The notes under the pieces are model-generated. The model worked only from the letters and a program-made list of their open reading frames with translations. It ran no database searches and was not told the DNA's origin. A stretch of 64,000 bases of DNA, from NCBI GenBank assembly GCA_022457155.1, contig JAJGOT010000168.1, positions 945,001 to 1,009,000 on the forward strand, given 5' to 3'. How positions within the stretch are numbered: position 1 is the stretch's first letter; each line of letters opens with the position of its first letter. The position numbers and the translations under genes were made by a program. This DNA comes from Cladopsammia gracilis (Eukaryota; Cnidaria; Anthozoa; Scleractinia; Dendrophylliidae). Shown one piece after another: positions 1 through 7,323 of this stretch.

Positions 1-145
1 ACTTCCCATCTCACTGGCAATACAATGTTAAGCGGACTCGTATTGTAGCGACACAGCGACACATATTTTATGCAGACGATCTGACTCTTCTTTCTCATAA
101 TCATAACCAGATGAACGACAAGACTACAAGACTTGCAGCAGTATC

Positions 146-575
146 CAGGGGCGGATCCAGGAATTATAAAAAGAGGGGGTCGTAAAAATTTGAATAAGAG
201 ACAATAGGCACGTTAACACGCGCTTTTCTAGAGGAGTCTGGGGGCATACCCCCCCGAAATTTTGATAGTTTAAATACTCTGAGATATAATCTGGTGCTTT
301 CTGGGCGCACAAATTTGGCAAATGCCAGGATCCCATATTCGTATTGAACAAGAAATGTTGAAATATTTAACAAATACAAATGTTGTTGTGGTCAAACATG
401 ACTGACTTGAATCAACTCTAACGTTTTTTAACAAACGAAATCCAAGTAACCGGAGTGGTATAGGAGCTAATTGAAATAGAGTCATCTATCTCGAAATACC
501 ATCAGATAAACCTTGTTTTTTCAGACAAAAGGGGGGCCCTCGACTCCCTCGTCCCCTCCCCTAAATCTGCTCCTG
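146..575. mobile_element. MITE with CAGGGGCGGATCC-type ends, inside the LINE
   Basis: The element starts CAGGGGCGGATCC and ends with an imperfect inverted copy, ATCTGCTCCTG. It is flanked by a 5-bp direct repeat GTATC (141-145 and 576-580). It has no coding capacity. Removing it rejoins the LINE reverse transcriptase region that it splits, which supports the boundaries. The ends resemble hAT-like nonautonomous elements, but the superfamily is uncertain because hAT target duplications are usually 8 bp. Confidence 0.75.
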
Positions 576-850
576 GTATCGGCAAGAGCAGTACTCAGGA
601 TTAGCTAGACTAAATCAAAGATTATGAGCACCAACACCAGCAGTCACAGTCCAATTATGGTGGAGGGACAGTCACTTGAGGAGATGGGCTCATTTACATA
701 CCTTGGCAGCATCATGGACAAACAGGGTGGAACTAACACAGATGTAGCAGCAAGGATAGGCAAGGCAAAAGCAGCATTTCTTATGTTCAAGAACATCTGG
801 AACTCCAAAGAAATCACCATACAGTCTAAACTGCGCATCTTCAATAGCAA

Positions 851-1003
851 AGCGCACAGATGACGTCAGTACTCATGTTCATCTGAGTTTATAATTTATT
901 CTTGTTGATTCTTGCATTTCTGACAATAGAAATTCGTTATTAGGAATCCCCTGAGAGTCACTTTTGGTTTGTTTGTCTGAGTTTTAGTTCTATTCAAATG
1001 TGA
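851..1003. other. Short insertion in the LINE remnant
   Basis: About 150 bp separates two blocks of the LINE protein that should be adjacent (IFNS and VKSVVLYG). The interval is AT-rich and has no recognisable termini. A partial repeat of the target (ttcaat / attcaa) sits at the edges. It is most likely a small MITE or a filler insertion. Confidence 0.45.
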
Positions 1004-1130
1004 AGTCTGTGGTCCTCTATGGTTCGGAGACATGGACAAAGACAAAGAAGACACTACAAAGGATGCAAACCTCATAAACAGTTGCCTGAGGCGTATTTTC
1101 AACATCTGAAGGCCTCAAAGAATCCGCAAT

Positions 1131-1436
1131 GAGGAGCTCTGGCAAACTTTGTTCGGAAATAGTCCAGTCAACACGGAAAAAAAGTTACTATCAAATTGAA
1201 CTATACTCTTTTATTTATGCGTTGCTATTCACTTACATCAGCAAACTCCACTCTAAAGCTATAACTATTCATGAATTCAAAGACGAAATAGACTTAAAGT
1301 ATCGAACCGAGAATTTAGGTCTATGTCTTTACCCTGAAAGTGCGTTTATCTGTCCAAATACTTTACTTCCCCTTTTAAATAACTTTTTCCCACTATCATT
1401 GCATGATATATTGGAATAATAATGATGTAATAATGC
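1131..1436. other. Non-coding stretch, nothing recognised
   Basis: AT-rich sequence. An open frame of about 96 codons crosses it on the plus strand, but I see no domain and no ATG context worth calling. Confidence 0.5.
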
Positions 1437-1602
1437 TTAAAGGCCCACCTTCACCCAAAATGCTGTGCGCGCCGTGATCTCTGTGTAACACGAAATTCAT
1501 GCTTGCATGCGTGCAGCCAATCAGACCATGAATATGAACAATGGAGCATTTCAAAACAAAAACAAACGACCGCAACGTCTTTTGGGTGACAGTGGGCCTT
1601 AA
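1437..1602. mobile_element. 166-bp MITE with AAGGCCCAC inverted ends
   Basis: Left end TTAAAGGCCCACCTTCACCC and right end GGGTGACAGTGGGCCTTAA are inverted copies of about 23 bp with two or three mismatches. TTAA stands at both edges, so the target could be TTAA (piggyBac- or Kolobok-like), or the TTAA may belong to the TIR. There is no coding sequence. Confidence 0.7.
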
Positions 1603-1866
1603 AATAAAAATGTAATACTGAATGAAACATTGCATGTAAATAGATGGCAGAAAATAAAAAGAAGGAAGGAAAAGAACCAGTTAGTAGACAGATTCTAATG
1701 AGGAAATGGGTCTGAATCGGCCACACAACTAACATATCTTGCCTCCGCTACACCGCCGAATAAATGCACAAATCTGAAAGGCATGGAGCGTTGGTCAGCC
1801 AGGCCCGCGATACATTTTATTGATTCACAAACAAACGCAAGCGCAGGCGGCCGCGAAAAACTTAAA

Positions 1867-2095
1867 CCTTGTTCAACTGTTGCGAAAGCGCTCGCGATCA
1901 CTTAATTTTGCTTCACACTCGTAAAGAAACGCGCCAGTGGAAATTGGACAACGTAGAGTCAACGTTCGTTTTTATACGTAACAGTTCAGTCGTAAAAATT
2001 TTTCTTAAAAGTTCGTTTCTACGTGCGTTTTCAAATGTTACGTACGTTCACGTGCGTAGACAAAAACGCATAAAGAGGGTTTCCACTGTCGCGTA
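1867..2095. repeat. Direct repeat, copy 1 (CGTAAA-rich, flanks MADF fragment)
   Basis: The sequence begins TTGTTCAACTGTTGCGAAAG and runs to GGTTTCCACTGTCGC. A diverged direct copy lies at 2726-2960. Both copies are rich in CGTAAA and CGTACG words and carry a CAGTGGAAAT-like sequence near each end. They bracket a MADF-domain fragment, so they may be parts of one nonautonomous transposon. Confidence 0.6.
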
Positions 2096-2289
2096 AATTT
2101 TACATGCATGCGTAAAACAGGCGTAAATAAAACGCACGTTAACAATTCCCACTGTTCCGTGAAATGGAACATGTTCCGTTGCATTAGTCCGTAAACTCTT
2201 CCGTTCGCATTGGTTTGGCGCGAAAAGCTTTTGTGGCCTGGGCTGAGGCGTGAATTTGAATTGCGTGAACGTGGTGCACGTGGTGCACA

Positions 2290-2464
2290 GTGCATCAGCA
2301 ACTGAAGTCCACGGATTTTCTTTGACTGTCTTGTTTTTGTAGTGAACGTCGGTGGTATTCCACAAGCAGATATACTTTCTGACCTCTTCGATTATTACAG
2401 CTTCCACATCGGCATATTTTCCCATGTTGAGAGTGTTATCGACAAATTTCAAACCTTCAACCAA
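2290..2464 (-). pseudogene. MADF-domain protein fragment
   Basis: The minus strand encodes a stretch with the MADF (Adf-1-type Myb/SANT DNA-binding) pattern: a hydrophobic-acidic helix (VIIEEVRKYICLW), then an N-T-x-D-x-H-Y-K-N-K block and a KENPW helix start. Only about 50 residues of the roughly 85-residue domain are visible, and the frame then runs into unrelated sequence. MADF proteins occur as host factors and as the accessory protein of PIF/Harbinger transposons. Location between two repeats of a likely transposon favours the second. It is a single-exon remnant with no complete gene. Confidence 0.6.
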
Positions 2465-2725
2465 GTGTTTAATGTGGCGCTGTCACATGGCACAGGTATT
2501 ATGTGACAAAATCCGGGTTTACCTCGGTGTTAGAACCTGTGACTTTTTCCTTTGTTTTTTTTAACCTTTGTAGTATTGCATTTCTAGTTGACTCTATTGT
2601 GTTATGCCTTTTGTTTTCTTTGTTTTACGTCACTAATGAGTTTCACAGGTTCTTCCACAGAGGATGGGCACTAAATCCAGATAACTGGATAAGTTCTTGG
2701 GTAAACACAGGCGGCTGGTGACGGC

Positions 2726-2960
2726 TTGTTCAACTTTTGCGAAAGCGCTCGGATCAGTACGTACGTAAAACGTGCGTGAATTCCGCTCGTATAAAAAACG
2801 CGCCAGTAGAAATTAAACACTCGCACAAGGTCCTTGCGTTGCGAATTTTTAACGCACATTTCGCAAAGTTTTAAGTCAACGTACGACTTCTGTGCGTAAA
2901 ACGATAACGATAACGAGAACGATAACGCGCGTAGACAAAATGCGACAGTGGAAATCCACC
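2726..2960. repeat. Direct repeat, copy 2 (CGTAAA-rich)
   Basis: Diverged direct copy of 1867-2095: it has the same opening (CTTGTTCAACTTTTGCGAAAG), the same GCGCCAGTAGAAATT block and the same end GCGACAGTGGAAAT. A short ACGATAACG run (2900-2925) is unique to this copy. Confidence 0.6.
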
Positions 2961-3478
2961 TTTATTGTCTTGCGACTGACACGCGCATCACTAGAAACTG
3001 TCCCAGATTAAACCCCAGAAATTTACTTTATTAAATCAAATCAGTACTAGAAGTGAGCACAAATGTGAAGTAAAATTCCAGACATAACTATCAAGTGACA
3101 AAATGTAACAACGACATGTTTTCGATGCGAGAAACACTGAGTGAGTTGACGCCCCCCCCCCCTTCTTCAATGAAAACGTAAAAAGAAGCCGACGGAGCAT
3201 GTGTGTGCAAACCGCTAACCTACTTAACCTACAGGGTAGAGATCATGAAAACACAGTGCCAGTCTTGAATAAACTGTTAAAAGCAATCTGAAAACGGCAA
3301 ACGCTGAATCTACCCAACAGGTTTTTAATATTCTAGTTACTTGACTGGTAACCTGCTCTGGGACACTTTTTAAGTCGAGGTTTTAATCTGAAATATTGAT
3401 TCTTGTAACAATTAGTCAATTAAAAAACAGCTTTTTACTATCTTCAAATATTTACCCACAAGTCCCACGGAGCGTATT
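2961..3478. other. Unassigned spacer
   Basis: There are no long reading frames and no repeats beyond a C12-13 homopolymer near 3150. Nothing recognised. Confidence 0.5.
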
Positions 3479-3867
3479 TAAAAGTAAGGTGAGGTAAAGT
3501 CGCACACGAGCCACAGGTGACCCACTCGGCCGGAGAAAGGTAAAGTCACACACGAGCCACAGGTGATCCACTCGGCCGGAGTAAGGTAAAGTCACACACG
3601 AGCCACAGGTGACCCACTCGGCCGAGTAAGGTAAAGTCACACACGAGCCACACGTATCCCACTCAGCCGGAGTAAGGTAAAGTCACGCATGAGCCACAGG
3701 TGACCCACTCGGTCGGAGTAAGGTAAAGTCACCCACGAGCCACAGCTGACCCACTCGGCTGGAGTAAGGTAAAGTCACACACGAACCACAGGTATACCAC
3801 TCGGCCGGAGTAAGGTAAAGTGACACACGAGCCACAGGTGATCCACTCGGCCGGAGTAAGGTAAAGT
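3479..3867 (-). repeat. 46-bp minisatellite, left part (about 8 units), tail of a tRNA-derived SINE
   Basis: Units of the form GTAAAGTCACACACGAGCCA followed by CAGGTGACCCACTCGGCCGG repeat about every 46 bp, with scattered variants. The array resumes in phase at 22388, so it was a single array of about 13 units before a LINE inserted into it. Read on the minus strand, it follows directly from the tRNA-like head at 22606-22680. Confidence 0.85.
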
Positions 3868-3934
3868 CTTGGTGTGCATAACGTTCTAATTACGTGGATC
3901 GGATCGTTTTTGACAAATAGATCGCAGTCGGTTA
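3868..3934 (+). pseudogene. LINE reverse transcriptase, 5' piece before the Polinton
   Basis: Sixty-seven bases read in one frame through LITWIGSFLTNRSQSV, the reverse-transcriptase segment that normally precedes the PQG motif. The same frame continues at 21417 once the Polinton and one target copy are removed. The LINE is 5'-truncated here and abuts the minisatellite at AAGT, which recurs at its other end. Confidence 0.85.
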
Positions 3935-4144
3935 GTAGTATAGGGGGTTGGTGATTCGGGACCGCCTCCAAACGCCCGCAAAACCGCTTATTTTTGGAAC
4001 TCCCGAACACCTTAGTTGCCGTGCCCCCAGGTCTCATTGTATTCGCCCTGGGGGCACGGCAACTAAGGTGTTCGGGAGTTCCAAAAATAAGCGGTTTCTC
4101 GGGCGTTTGGAGGCGATCCCGAATACACCAACCCCCTATACTAC
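3935..4144. repeat. Terminal hairpin of the left TIR
   Basis: Arms at 3935-4031 and 4046-4144 are inverted copies around a 14-base centre (4032-4045). Mismatches cluster near the CCCGC/CTCGGG step. Such a structure could form a cruciform or a folded end and might act in protein-primed replication or end recognition, which is an inference. Confidence 0.9.
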
Positions 4145-4247
4145 ACAGGGCTTGTGAATGCTGACCCGGCACGAGACCATCCACAACCACAGCTTGTGGA
4201 TGCTGGCCCCGACACGAGACCACCAATTGAAGAAACCCCATCCCCGC

Positions 4248-4254
4248 ATATACC
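4248..4254 (+). promoter_or_regulatory. ATATACC box in the TIR, upstream of the YqaJ gene
   Basis: GCATATACC ends 7 bases before the ATG at 4262. It is the same box found in front of most genes of the element, and it is duplicated in the other TIR. Confidence 0.6.
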
Positions 4255-4261
4255 AACCCAC

Positions 4262-5368
4262 ATGGCGAACGTGAAAGCTTTCAAGGCCTTCCTTAAATCA
4301 CGCGAGACTGGTCTGGTTCAAAGGAGCGAAGAATGGGTCAAAGCCAGACAAAATACAATCGGAGCTTCGGAGATCTCTGCCTTGACCGGGTCTTCGCCAT
4401 TCGAGAGTCAGTCAAGTCTAATTCGCAAGAAGGTAAACCCCATCGACATGAGCAAAAATGTGGCCTGCTCTTGGGGCACATTGTTTGAGTTTCTAGTCCG
4501 TGAATACTTTGAGAAGAAACATTCTGTCAAAGTTTTCGGATATAAGAGCTCTATAAATCTTCCAAAGGGGCACCCTCTTTTTGGAAAGGTTTCTTTCAGC
4601 CCAGACGGATATTTCTCACACAAAGACGAGACAATTGTCTTGTTAGAGTTTAAGTGCCCTTACACCAGAAAGATCGCATGCCAAAAAATTCCTAAACAGT
4701 ATCGTGATCAAATACAAACCGGCCTTGCTCTCAGCGGTGAGAGAGTTAACAAAGGCTTGTTTGTAGATGCCTATTTCAGAATGTGTTCTTTGAAGCAGCT
4801 TGGTCTTAGCCTTGAACATAATTCCTTTCTAAACAAAGGGGTTGTACACAAAACGAAAAAACCATCAGCACGTGCATGTGGTATTTATCTTCTATCTTCC
4901 AAACAAAAAATATTTCCGGGTCAGACAAAATTACTTGACCTCGGCGCAACAAAATCAACAGCTATGTTTGAAAGAATTATGAAAGGAATTTCATCTGGAG
5001 ATTTCGTGTGTAGCGGTGATTGGTTTTATATTAGCTATGATGAGTATCAGAAACGAAGCGATTTAGATTTTTTGAAGGAAATAAGCAGAATGACATTCAG
5101 GGAAGCTTGGCCTCCAAACTATTATAAGACAGTTGCCTTCTTTTCATGGAAGCTCCTTGATATATCAACAATTTGGGAAACAAAACAATTAAATTTCTTA
5201 GAAACTATTCACGAACCGATCAACCGGTTTCATGAAAATTTATCAAAACAAAAACACCTTGACAAAACCATACCTGGTGAAACTTTTGAAGACAACATCG
5301 GCGATGATAGTGCTATGTTAGAAGCCTTTCCTATTGAGAAAGCGGCAACTTTTACTCAAGATCTTTGA
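4262..5368 (+). CDS. YqaJ-type viral recombinase / exonuclease
   Basis: Predicted lambda-exonuclease-like nuclease (YqaJ family, PD-(D/E)xK fold), 368 aa. Residues near 21-25 read RSEEW and 34-38 GASEI, as at the start of the family. WGTLFE (71-76) follows, then the metal-binding set SPDG (D115) and LLEFKCP (E129, K131), then YRDQIQTGL (147-155). In DNA viruses such enzymes process ends during replication or recombination. The start is the first in-frame ATG, at the inner edge of the TIR. The frame is open for about 36 more codons into the TIR, with no upstream in-frame ATG, so a non-AUG start is possible but not assumed. The C-terminal 150 residues show no motif I know. Its 3' end overlaps the convergent zinc-ribbon gene by 17 bp. 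No frame damage is seen. Confidence 0.85.
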   Translation: MANVKAFKAFLKSRETGLVQRSEEWVKARQNTIGASEISALTGSSPFESQSSLIRKKVNPIDMSKNVACSWGTLFEFLVREYFEKKHSVKVFGYKSSINLPKGHPLFGKVSFSPDGYFSHKDETIVLLEFKCPYTRKIACQKIPKQYRDQIQTGLALSGERVNKGLFVDAYFRMCSLKQLGLSLEHNSFLNKGVVHKTKKPSARACGIYLLSSKQKIFPGQTKLLDLGATKSTAMFERIMKGISSGDFVCSGDWFYISYDEYQKRSDLDFLKEISRMTFREAWPPNYYKTVAFFSWKLLDISTIWETKQLNFLETIHEPINRFHENLSKQKHLDKTIPGETFEDNIGDDSAMLEAFPIEKAATFTQDL

Positions 5369-6005
5369 AAGCATTGTTCCATAAACGGCCGTTTTTAATT
5401 ATCATATTGTTTGACATCTGTTGCCTTAGGTAATTTACAATCGCTCGTTGTGGTTCTTCAAGCGGCGTTGTAATGTCCAGGATTTTGTAGAGCACAAACG
5501 TATAAGAGATTCTCGGAAGCCGAGCTTCTATAAGTTTGAAGATACGTTTCGTGTTATCAATTTGGTCGATAGTCAATCCAATCCTTTTGTTAATTCGTGT
5601 TAAAGCGTACCCAAACGCATAACACCGTGCCGACTGCCTTTGTCTTGGTTTGTACAAAATGTTTTGATCCGTATATGCCGGAGCATAATCCTCTAGCACT
5701 TCCACACGACCGCATTTTTTGCAATAAAGTTCACAAGAATCGCTTGATTGTAAAAATGGGCCGTCGCAAGAATAACAAGACAGAAATCTTCGGGCCCAAC
5801 GTTCACGCTGCAAGGCGTTATAATGTTCTTGTAGATATTGTTTCCCCATCTCTGCCAACCCCATATCTTCGTAGATATGGCAAAGTTTTTCCGGCAGGCG
5901 CAAGCGGTGTATTTCTTTCCTATAATCACCACCATATAGCGAGCGAAGGATGGCAAAATTGTGTTGTTTGTCAAGTTCACTGAGCCGTGCGGTGAAGTCA
6001 GTCAT
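5352..6005 (-). CDS. Zinc-ribbon protein, probable VLTF3-like late transcription factor
   Basis: 217 aa, intact. A central zinc ribbon is formed by CYSC (77-80) and CKKC (95-98), followed by CGRVEVLEDYAPAY and a helical C-terminal half with YALTRINKRIG and repeated I/L-rich helices. This layout (N-terminal helices, zinc ribbon, conserved basic/aromatic C-terminal domain) resembles poxvirus/NCLDV late transcription factor 3, which directs late gene transcription. The assignment is from layout and motif memory, not from an alignment. Unlike the other genes it has no TATATACC box: upstream of its ATG is only ATTATAATGTTTAAGC, as might fit an early regulator. It could instead be another zinc-ribbon factor (TFIIB-like). 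It is convergent with the nuclease gene and heads the non-coding region 6006-6616. Confidence 0.55.
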   Translation of the reverse strand: MTDFTARLSELDKQHNFAILRSLYGGDYRKEIHRLRLPEKLCHIYEDMGLAEMGKQYLQEHYNALQRERWARRFLSCYSCDGPFLQSSDSCELYCKKCGRVEVLEDYAPAYTDQNILYKPRQRQSARCYAFGYALTRINKRIGLTIDQIDNTKRIFKLIEARLPRISYTFVLYKILDITTPLEEPQRAIVNYLRQQMSNNMIIKNGRLWNNAFKDLE

Positions 6006-6169
6006 GCTTAAACATTATAATTATTTTTTCAATTTGGCGATCTCGTGACTTCCGGTATTTATTATGTAAAGCCCATATTTAGAAAAATACAACTTTTCGG
6101 CTATATTTGCGCATGCGTAGTTCTTTATGAGTTACCACATGTGAAAGCACGGCAATTCGCTCCAATATA

Positions 6170-6180
6170 AAAGACCTGTT
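6170..6180 (+). promoter_or_regulatory. TATA box candidate for a plus-strand transcript
   Basis: AATATAAAAGA stands about 30 bp upstream of the GC-rich structured block that starts near 6200. This is the only canonical TATAAAAG in the element's non-coding region and it points away from any gene. Confidence 0.4.
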
Positions 6181-6199
6181 CGCACCATATATTATAGTA

Positions 6200-6505
6200 A
6201 GTCTGTAATTCGGTATAGCTCAGGGAGGTGTGGCTGGCCCCCACTGAATCCTGCTTACGGCTAATGCGATGTCAGACCAGGGGTAGTGGGGTTGCTGCGT
6301 CAGTTAGTGACCCCCTGGTGAACCAGCCCCGGCCCAACTGATACAGGGGGGTGCTCGAACAGAGATCTCCTAGGAGAACTCGACCTCGCTCCCAGAGGCT
6401 AAATGGGAAAATGACAACTCCCTTGTCCGGAGTTAAGTCCTAGCCTAGGCTAGGCAAAACGAAACAGCCACCAGAGCACCCCCTGACTAGGGTTTTGTCC
6501 CTTTT
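6200..6505 (+). ncRNA. Structured GC-rich non-coding block of unknown identity
   Basis: About 300 bp with no reading frame but many complementary segments. CAGGGGGGTGCTC (about 6343-6355) pairs with GAGCACCCCCTG (about 6474-6486). They enclose hairpins from TCTCCTAGGAGA, CCTC/GAGG, AACTCC/GGAGTT and the 16-bp palindrome CCTAGCCTAGGCTAGG. 5' of this, GGCTGG/CCAGCC and CCCCACT/AGTGGGG also pair. A tRNA-like A box (TAGCTCAGGGAGG, about 6214), a weak B-box-like GCTCGAAC and T4 runs at 6493 and 6502 would permit Pol III transcription. The TATA box at 6172 would instead suit Pol II. It could equally be a structured 5' fragment of a retrotransposon inserted in the element. Function unknown. Confidence 0.4.
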
Positions 6506-6510
6506 CGTTA

Positions 6511-6580
6511 TGTGTCACGCAATGTCACGCGTGACAGTCACGCACAATGTCACGTCATGTGTCACGCTTTGTCACGCAAT
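6511..6580. repeat. Cluster of TGTCACGC octamers
   Basis: Seven near-copies of TGTCACGC in 70 bp, one inverted (GCGTGACA). The remaining spacing is irregular, which is more like a cluster of protein-binding sites than a tandem satellite. It lies in the only large non-coding interval of the element. A role as origin, enhancer or initiator-binding site is an inference. Confidence 0.65.
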
Positions 6581-6616
6581 TGCGTTCTTTTGTTAGATAA
6601 AGCGAGAAACCCGAAT

Positions 6617-7296
6617 TTAGTCTTTCAAATCTGACTTGGACACAGCGGTAAGACGATTGAGTTTTTTTTTAATCTTTTCTTGTTCTTCCTTGCGGATTTC
6701 TTTTCTGATCTTGTCAAGATCTGGCGTTTGAGTTTGAGTTTGTTTGTTTTGTGAGGGTTTTGCTTCACCAGAGCGTATTTCGTTCTTAAGTTCATAATAG
6801 CTCTCACTTCACGGAGGATTATTTTGAATTCTGAATCGCTGATACGCTTGTCAGTTAGAGCTTTTGAAACCAGCTCAAAGACAGAGTTTCGTTTTGCAAG
6901 GGCGAGTGTGTATATTTTCTCGTGTTTAGTAATTTTTCTCTGAAGCCGCCTACTAAACAAAGTGATGCCGGCCGCTGAAAAACCTGTCATAGCTGCCACG
7001 CCGGCAATAACCGGGCTGGCGATGAGCCCGGCTCCTGTCAGGGCTGTGGCGATTGTGGCTGTAGACAAGCCTGTAGAAATAAAACCAAAACTTACTGCTG
7101 TTCCGTGAACAATTGTATGTGTTCGCTTGTATTTCTTAGCAACTTGCCTGTAATGATTAGCCTCCGACTCAAGCTCCTTTTGCAAGTCAGAGATTTTTTT
7201 GAGTCTGAAGTCCTCACCGTTGGATAAGTCTGGGTAAAGCGATGGAGTTTCGCTGTATTCAGGAGCTGATGGCAACACGTTAGCCGAGCTCATCAT
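6617..7296 (-). pseudogene. Hydrophobic Polinton protein of unknown function, frameshifted near its C-terminus
   Basis: I recognise the type as recurrent in cnidarian Polintons but know no function. The first roughly 160 residues are intact: a polar N-terminus (ending QVAKKYKRTH), then a glycine/alanine-rich hydrophobic region (about 60-105, two membrane-type helices with GLSTATIATALTGAGL), then SKALTDKRISDSEF. Near 6808 the reading quality changes. The frame that stays open (to 6625) becomes a basic, low-complexity tail, while the adjacent frame carries a normal charged, helical, lysine/glutamate-rich tail ending at a stop at 6617-6619. I take this as a single-base deletion. A TATATATACC box precedes two consecutive ATGs (7296, 7293). 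Probably a membrane-associated virion or host-interaction protein. Confidence 0.65.
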
Positions 7297-7320
7297 CAGG
7301 GGTATATATATATAATATAT
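7297..7320 (-). promoter_or_regulatory. TATATATACCCC promoter box
   Basis: Read on the minus strand, TATATATATACCCCTGATG leads straight into the ATG. The same TATATACCCCTGATGATGG arrangement precedes the gene at 14414. Confidence 0.65.
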
Positions 7321-7323
7321 TTT

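Larger units (their letters stand above)
1..1130 (+). pseudogene. Broken non-LTR retrotransposon (LINE) reverse transcriptase
   Basis: This is the 3' half of a LINE reverse transcriptase in pieces. The palm motif YADD is encoded at 69-80. The frame then stops at an inserted MITE (146-575). It resumes at about 590-850 with the region reading GSFTYLGSIMDKQGG, a stretch typical of the RTE-like LINE thumb and connection region. It is broken again by about 150 bp of foreign DNA, and resumes at about 1000-1040 with SVVLYGSETW, followed by stops and shifts. The order of blocks is right for a single ancestral gene, so this is one degenerate copy rather than several. The clade (RTE or a relative) is inferred from remembered motif wording only. 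It has no functional reading frame. Confidence 0.8.
3935..4266. repeat. Left terminal inverted repeat of the Polinton (332 bp)
   Basis: Matches the inverted sequence at 21078-21409 with only a few substitutions over 332 bp. It has two parts: a 210-bp near-perfect hairpin (3935-4144), and an inner part with a duplicated block of about 36 bp (GCTGACCCGGCACGAGACCA and GCTGGCCCCGACACGAGACC). The inner border falls just after the start codon of the first gene. Near identity of the two TIRs suggests recent insertion or homogenisation. Confidence 0.95.

Noticed and set aside
1129..1419. 96-codon plus-strand frame as a gene
   Set aside because: It begins in LINE remnant sequence and shows no domain or promoter.
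4154..4261. N-terminal extension of the YqaJ protein from a GTG codon in the TIR
   Set aside because: No in-frame ATG exists upstream. In a eukaryotic setting I start at 4262 and report the open leader only as a finding.
6200..6505. Self-splicing intron, hammerhead or 5S rRNA
   Set aside because: I could not find the conserved cores of these RNAs (for example CUGAUGA...GAAA for hammerhead), and there is no interrupted gene around it.
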